A stretch of DNA of 24,819 bases, from NCBI GenBank assembly GCA_031547595.1, contig JAVBRU010000097.1, forward strand, positions 1 through 24,819, read 5' to 3'. Numbering within the stretch: the stretch's first letter is position 1; each line of letters starts with the position of its first letter. Positions 21,113 through 24,819 of the stretch are shown here, piece by piece. The DNA is from JAVBRU01 sp031547595 (GTDB lineage Bacteria > Bacillota > Clostridia > Christensenellales > Aristaeellaceae). Position numbers and translations under genes: made by a program. The notes under the pieces were generated by a model. It was not told the DNA's origin, did not search any database, and was given only the letters and a program-made list of their open reading frames with translations.

Positions 21113-23062
21113 ATGGGCGATATTGATACAAGCCAAGCGGCGCAGGGTGTGAAAAAGCATACCCTGCTGCGCACAAATGGGATACTGCTTATCCTATTTA
21201 TGATAGGATTTTTAACGATATACATTATCAACTACTATTCTAATGGCACCACCCTGCAAAAGGATATTGAGCATGTAGCCACGCTAACGTCCGAGGGCAT
21301 TTATTATCAAATTGACTCGCTGTTTACAGAGCCTGTGAATGTATCACTGACCATGGCGAACGATACACTGCTCAAAACCTTCCTGACAGGGGAGCTATCC
21401 CATTTGGATGATGCAAGCTATCTTGGCCAGCTACAAGATTTTCTGAATGCCTATAAAGAAAAATACGATTACCATTCGGTATTTTTGGTATCCACGCAGA
21501 CCAACCGCTATTATCATTTCAATGGGATCGACCGGGTGCTGACCCCGGAAAACCCGGAAAACGAATGGTATTATGCCTTCCTGGATGCTGCGGAGGAATA
21601 TTCGCTGAATGTGGATAACGATGAAGCCAATGATGATGTGATGACTGTGTTTGTCAATTGCAAAATCATGGGCGCGGACGGCCAGGTGCTGGGCGTTGTG
21701 GGAGTGGGGCAGCAGGTTTCGCATCTGCAAGCGCTGCTAAGCAGCTATGACGACCGGTTTGATACCCATTCGCTGCTGATTGACGGCAGCGGCACGATCC
21801 AGCTTTCGTTGGTGGCCACAGGGTATGAACACATCAACCTGTTTGACGACCCGGATTATATGGATTGCCGTGAGCAGATCGGCTTGAACACCGAGGGTAT
21901 GCATACCTTCTGGAACGACCGCGAGGGCGGCGGCGCAAACTTTGTGGTGTCGCAGTACATCCCCGTGCTCAAGTGGCATCTGGTGGTGGAAAACAATACG
22001 GCTGAGATTGAGCGGCAGTTTCGCTGGCAGCTTGGCCTGGGGCTGTTGGTGTCGGCAGTGGTGATTCTGCTGATGCTGTGGGTGGTCAACCGGCTGATCC
22101 TGCGCTATAACGAGCACATTGTGCGCCTCACGGTATCGCAGGAACTGGAGTACCAGCAGCTTTTGCACAAGGCCACCGAGGGTTTGTACGAGAACGTGTT
22201 TGAAATGGACATCACCCACAACTGCGCCGGGGGCGAGGGCACGCGCAGGTTCTTTGAAAGCCTGGGGCTGAGCCCTGATGTGCCCTACGAGGAAGCGCTG
22301 AAGGCCATTGCGCAAAAGCAGATTAAGGATGAGTTTGTGCAGGGTTACCTGGAGATGTTCAGCGTGGAAAATGTGATGCGCGCGTATCATAACGGCTTGT
22401 CGGAGCTGTATTATGATATGATGATCACAAACAACGGCACGGATTATTATTGGCTGCGCGTGCGCGCCCGGATATTCTACTGGGCGTCGGACAAATCTGT
22501 GCGCATGATTACCTACCGCCAGAACATTGACCACGAGAAACGCCGCGAAGCGCAGATGCAGAAGATGGCTGAAAGCGATCCGCTGACCGGCCTGTATAAC
22601 AAGACCTCTACCGAAAGGCTGATCAATGAGGTGCTGGAGCAATCCGCCGGCAAGGATTGTGTGCATGCGTTCCTGATGGTGGACATTGACGAGTTCAAGC
22701 AGGTGAACGATACCTATGGCCATGCGATGGGCGATGTGGTGATTCGTGAAGTAGCGACAGTGCTGAAAAGCCGTTTCCGCATGAGCGACATCCGCGGGCG
22801 TATAGGCGGCGATGAGTTTGCGGTTTTCCTGCGGAATATTCCCGGGGTGGATTGGCTGCACAAGCACGCGCGGCTGCTGCAGGAGGCGTTGGAAAAAGAC
22901 ATCCGCGTGGAGGGGCAGACCTGCGCCGTATCGGTGAGCATTGGCATGGCGTTGTATCCGGTGGCGGGTGAGGACTTCCAAACCCTGTACCGCAAGGCGG
23001 ATTCCGCGCTGTACCTGTCCAAAAAGAATGGGAAGAGCCAATGCAATATGTATGAGGCGTAA
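21113..23062 (+). CDS. Membrane-anchored diguanylate cyclase with extracytoplasmic Cache-like sensor
   Basis: A 649-residue protein making the second messenger c-di-GMP from two GTP. Membrane helix at about 21-40, a long extracytoplasmic sensor (about 45-300) resembling Cache ligand-binding domains, a second helix at about 305-325, a PAS-like cytoplasmic region (about 345-480) and a GGDEF domain (about 485-649). The active site is intact (RIGGDEF near residue 563), and DIDEFKQVNDTYGHAMGD supplies the GTP and metal site. RMSD sits five residues before GGDEF, the canonical RxxD inhibitory site, so product feedback is expected. No EAL or HD-GYP domain. ATG 21113 follows GAGGAGG. It is monocistronic with a leader hairpin and a strong terminator. 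The ligand sensed is unknown. Confidence 0.92.
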   Translation: MGDIDTSQAAQGVKKHTLLRTNGILLILFMIGFLTIYIINYYSNGTTLQKDIEHVATLTSEGIYYQIDSLFTEPVNVSLTMANDTLLKTFLTGELSHLDDASYLGQLQDFLNAYKEKYDYHSVFLVSTQTNRYYHFNGIDRVLTPENPENEWYYAFLDAAEEYSLNVDNDEANDDVMTVFVNCKIMGADGQVLGVVGVGQQVSHLQALLSSYDDRFDTHSLLIDGSGTIQLSLVATGYEHINLFDDPDYMDCREQIGLNTEGMHTFWNDREGGGANFVVSQYIPVLKWHLVVENNTAEIERQFRWQLGLGLLVSAVVILLMLWVVNRLILRYNEHIVRLTVSQELEYQQLLHKATEGLYENVFEMDITHNCAGGEGTRRFFESLGLSPDVPYEEALKAIAQKQIKDEFVQGYLEMFSVENVMRAYHNGLSELYYDMMITNNGTDYYWLRVRARIFYWASDKSVRMITYRQNIDHEKRREAQMQKMAESDPLTGLYNKTSTERLINEVLEQSAGKDCVHAFLMVDIDEFKQVNDTYGHAMGDVVIREVATVLKSRFRMSDIRGRIGGDEFAVFLRNIPGVDWLHKHARLLQEALEKDIRVEGQTCAVSVSIGMALYPVAGEDFQTLYRKADSALYLSKKNGKSQCNMYEA

Positions 23063-23107
23063 GGTGTTGTGCCCGCCGCAACAGGGTCAATAAGCACGAT
23101 TTTCTGT

Positions 23108-23138
23108 AAAAAACCTCCTTGTGCAGAGGAGGTTTTTT
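23108..23138 (+). terminator. Terminator of the diguanylate cyclase gene
   Basis: A perfect stem, AAAAAACCTCCT at 23108-23119 with AGGAGGTTTTTT at 23127-23138, loop TGTGCAG, about 45 bases after the stop codon. Confidence 0.92.
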
Positions 23139-23174
23139 GATATGCTCATCGCGCCTGTATGTTCCGATAAATCA

Positions 23175-23375
23175 AAAGTGTGAGTCCAGGGTGATCATCA
23201 CCCTGGCGAGCGGCGGAGCCGAGCGCTGTAATGAAGGGGCGGTTAACGGTCTCAACCACGGACGTGCAAGCCCAAGGTGCAAGACGTTAGTTAGTCCATT
23301 CTCTCCTTCATTGTAGCTTAGGTCTGAGGACGAAAACAGTGTGCCTGGATGGCACACTGTCTCCGGGCTATTTTA
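23175..23375 (+). ncRNA. Candidate structured non-coding RNA, family uncertain
   Basis: A gene-free interval dense in pairing. Stems seen: CCAGGGTGA 23186-23194 with TCACCCTGG 23198-23206; GGC/GCC around 23211-23220; a long-range stem AATGAAGG 23230-23237 with CCTTCATT 23305-23312; inside it GGTT/AACC (23241-23257) and GGAC/GTCC (23260-23297); and ACAGTGTGCC 23336-23345 with GGCACACTGT 23351-23360. The long-range stem is extended by G-U pairs only if the plus strand is the RNA, which supports this strand. GTGCAAG occurs twice (23264-23270, 23277-23283). Size and nested junctions recall large Clostridia RNAs such as the raiA motif; I cannot confirm that. No clear promoter is seen; TTGATA/TATGTT near 23137-23163 has a 15-base spacer. 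Confidence 0.55.
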
Positions 23376-23434
23376 TTGTAGTAGGTGGAAGAGGCTAGTT
23401 CGGGGGCGAGTAGCCACCGCGTACCCATCATCAC

Positions 23435-24634
23435 TTATTTCACCTGCTCGGACACTCCAAAGCCGATGATGCCGCTGACCTCGCGCATGTTGTTGCCGGA
23501 GGAGTTGAGCACCTTGCCCATAAAAATCAGGCCGATGGTGCCGCCGCCGTCCAGGTTGAGCGCTTCTGTGACGCTGCGCTGCAGCATCTGGTTAGCCATC
23601 CACTGGAAGTACACGCCGTCAGAATCGCTGGTGCGGCCCTTGACGGTGAGGATCAGGTAATGATAAGGCTCGATCATACCCAGGGCACAGCGGGGTTCGC
23701 GGCGCTGGTCGCGGTCTTTTTGCTTGAGGTCATCCATGGCGGTGCCATCGCTGATAAGGAGCGGCCCAAAGGCGTAGACATCGGTTGCGCCGTTATCCAG
23801 GTATTGCTGCGCGGTGAAGGCATCGCTGCGCAGTGCCTTCATGCTGCCATCCTGATAAACGGCCAGGGTGTCAAGGTTGGGGAAGCCGGTGTGCCCGGCT
23901 GGGAAGGTGCGGTCGTACAGCGCCTCGCCGTTTCGCACAATGACGCCGGGGCGGGCATTGTTGCTGACGCGTGCGCCAAAGAAATCGTCTGTGATGGCCA
24001 GCACCACCTGGTTATCCTTGGCCAGCTTGACGGGCGTGGCGGTGGTGATGCTGCCGTTTCGGGTTTGCGCCAGATAGGAATGCAAAGGCGCGTCCGGCGT
24101 GCAGCGGATGTCTGTTTCGAACCATACCACCTTCTGGCGGGTATCTTGATAGCGGTTGATGATGACGGACAGTGTTTGAGATTTATACACCCACAGGCCG
24201 TCCTTGGTGTTTTCGTAAATATACTCGGCATCGGCGTCCGCGAGGAAGCCGTCCTCTGTGAGGGCGGGCATATCGGGAAGGCTGTGCGGGGCAATGGGCG
24301 TGGGGGCGGGGGTGGGCGCGGCGGAGGGCTTGGGCTGGGTGCCGGAGGGCACACAATTACCGGAGAACACCAGCAGCTGTAGTTCTGCCGTGGCAATGCC
24401 ATCGGCGGTCAGCCCGTTTGTTTCTTGCAGCTGCTGCACGCGCTCCACCATGGTATCGTTATAGGCTTCCGTCAGCTCGAGGGATTTGAAATAGCCCAGC
24501 CAGTACATGGCCTGCTTGAGCGCCAGCACATCGCTGCCCTGATCGCCTTTTTGCAGGATGCGGTAGGTGGTTTCTGCGAGGGCTGAGGGCAGGCATAAAG
24601 CCAATACAAGCAAAACGATCAGGAGTTTTTTCAT
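23435..24634 (-). CDS. Secreted phosphodiester glycosidase-family protein with peptidoglycan-binding domain
   Basis: A 399-residue exported protein. Signal peptide to about residue 20 (ALA), a peptidoglycan-binding_1 domain at about 25-90 (LQKGDQGSDVLALKQAMYWLGYF, then NGLTADGIAT), a Pro/Ala linker (about 97-120), and a phosphodiester glycosidase (NAGPA-type) domain to the end. The diagnostic C-terminal part is EALNLDGGGTIGLIFMGKVLNSS followed by a VSGIIGFG segment. Members cleave phosphodiester-linked sugars; bacterial versions are thought to act on envelope glycopolymers, though substrates are mostly untested. Its ATG lies 8 bases behind the stop of a related gene, so the two form one leftward operon. 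ATG is preceded by GAGG. It ends about 60 bases from the structured RNA candidate. Confidence 0.86.
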   Translation of the reverse strand: MKKLLIVLLVLALCLPSALAETTYRILQKGDQGSDVLALKQAMYWLGYFKSLELTEAYNDTMVERVQQLQETNGLTADGIATAELQLLVFSGNCVPSGTQPKPSAAPTPAPTPIAPHSLPDMPALTEDGFLADADAEYIYENTKDGLWVYKSQTLSVIINRYQDTRQKVVWFETDIRCTPDAPLHSYLAQTRNGSITTATPVKLAKDNQVVLAITDDFFGARVSNNARPGVIVRNGEALYDRTFPAGHTGFPNLDTLAVYQDGSMKALRSDAFTAQQYLDNGATDVYAFGPLLISDGTAMDDLKQKDRDQRREPRCALGMIEPYHYLILTVKGRTSDSDGVYFQWMANQMLQRSVTEALNLDGGGTIGLIFMGKVLNSSGNNMREVSGIIGFGVSEQVK

Positions 24635-24642
24635 AAAACCTC

Positions 24643-24819
24643 TTATTTTACAGCGTTCGAGTTGCCAAAGCCAATGATGCTGCCTACATTGCGCACGTTA
24701 TTGCCGCCGGAACTTAGCAGCTTGCCCATAAACACCAGGGCAATGGTGCCGCCGCCGTCCAGATTCAGTGCTTCCACTACGCCTTTTTCCAGCATTTTTT
24801 CGGCCAGCCAGGGCATATA
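24643..24819 (-). CDS. C-terminal fragment of a second phosphodiester glycosidase-family protein
   Basis: The last 58 residues before the stop (TAA at 24643-24645) lie in the window; the rest is beyond the right edge. The fragment contains EALNLDGGGTIALVFMGKLL and ends VGSIIGFGNSNAVK, matching the end of the neighbouring protein nearly residue for residue (for example 11 of 12 residues in EALNLDGGGTIG/A). It is therefore a tandem duplicate, upstream in the same operon. Whether it also has a signal peptide and peptidoglycan-binding domain cannot be seen. Confidence 0.85.
   Translation of the reverse strand, partial: YMPWLAEKMLEKGVVEALNLDGGGTIALVFMGKLLSSGGNNVRNVGSIIGFGNSNAVK

Noticed and set aside
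23405..23435. ACCGCG-containing stretch resembling part of a T-box
   Set aside because: No specifier stem, no AGGGTGG sequence and no aminoacyl-tRNA synthetase or amino acid gene downstream.

Overview
The window looks like a chromosomal segment of a spore-forming, low-to-mid GC Gram-positive bacterium of the Clostridia (Bacillota), probably gut-associated. The grounds are a sleB-ypeB germination pair, a CpsB/YwqE-type PHP phosphatase beside a bacterial tyrosine kinase, two DUF368 membrane proteins, strong AGGAGG-type ribosome binding sites, TTGACA/TATAAT promoters (often with an extended TGn -10), and secreted proteins with classic lipid-poor signal peptides. This placement is an inference; there is no rRNA or tRNA here to fix the taxon.

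Layout. 1-218: end of an ABC transporter ATPase. 315-1931: a mannitol dehydrogenase-family oxidoreductase with its own promoter. 2147-4582: a Wzz-like/tyrosine kinase fusion and, behind a terminator-like hairpin, its likely cognate phosphatase. 4642-8338: a leftward MMPL (RND-type) exporter plus a secreted partner, with a divergent TetR regulator; the two promoters share one palindromic -10 box. 8565-13277: two large paralogous secreted proteins made of 10 and 12 Cys/His repeats plus one degenerate repeat each, with a common 148-residue C-terminal domain; between them lies a 636-base region with its own promoter and a possible 44-codon ORF. 13289-13863: non-coding DNA with a 161-base near-palindromic MITE-like element. 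13920-15813: two divergent DUF368 genes. 15872-17876: sleB and ypeB. 17905-17963: a GC-rich double-hairpin repeat. 18103-20932: an L-arabinose isomerase-like gene converging on a two-gene unit (GH43-like beta-propeller protein and a small unknown membrane protein). 21020-23062: a membrane-anchored diguanylate cyclase with a hairpin leader. 23175-23375: a highly structured intergenic region that looks like a non-coding RNA. 23435-24819: tandem phosphodiester-glycosidase-family proteins running left.

How it fits together. Most of the window concerns the cell envelope: envelope polymer control (kinase and phosphatase), lipid-carrier recycling (DUF368), export (MMPL), spore cortex lysis (SleB/YpeB), secreted peptidoglycan-binding proteins and the two secreted repeat proteins. 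Sugar metabolism is represented by the mannitol-dehydrogenase-like, arabinose-isomerase-like and GH43-like genes.

The least explained items are the paired Cys/His repeat proteins with their leader region, and the structured RNA candidate at 23175-23375. Calls are made by eye from the sequence; no database search was run.
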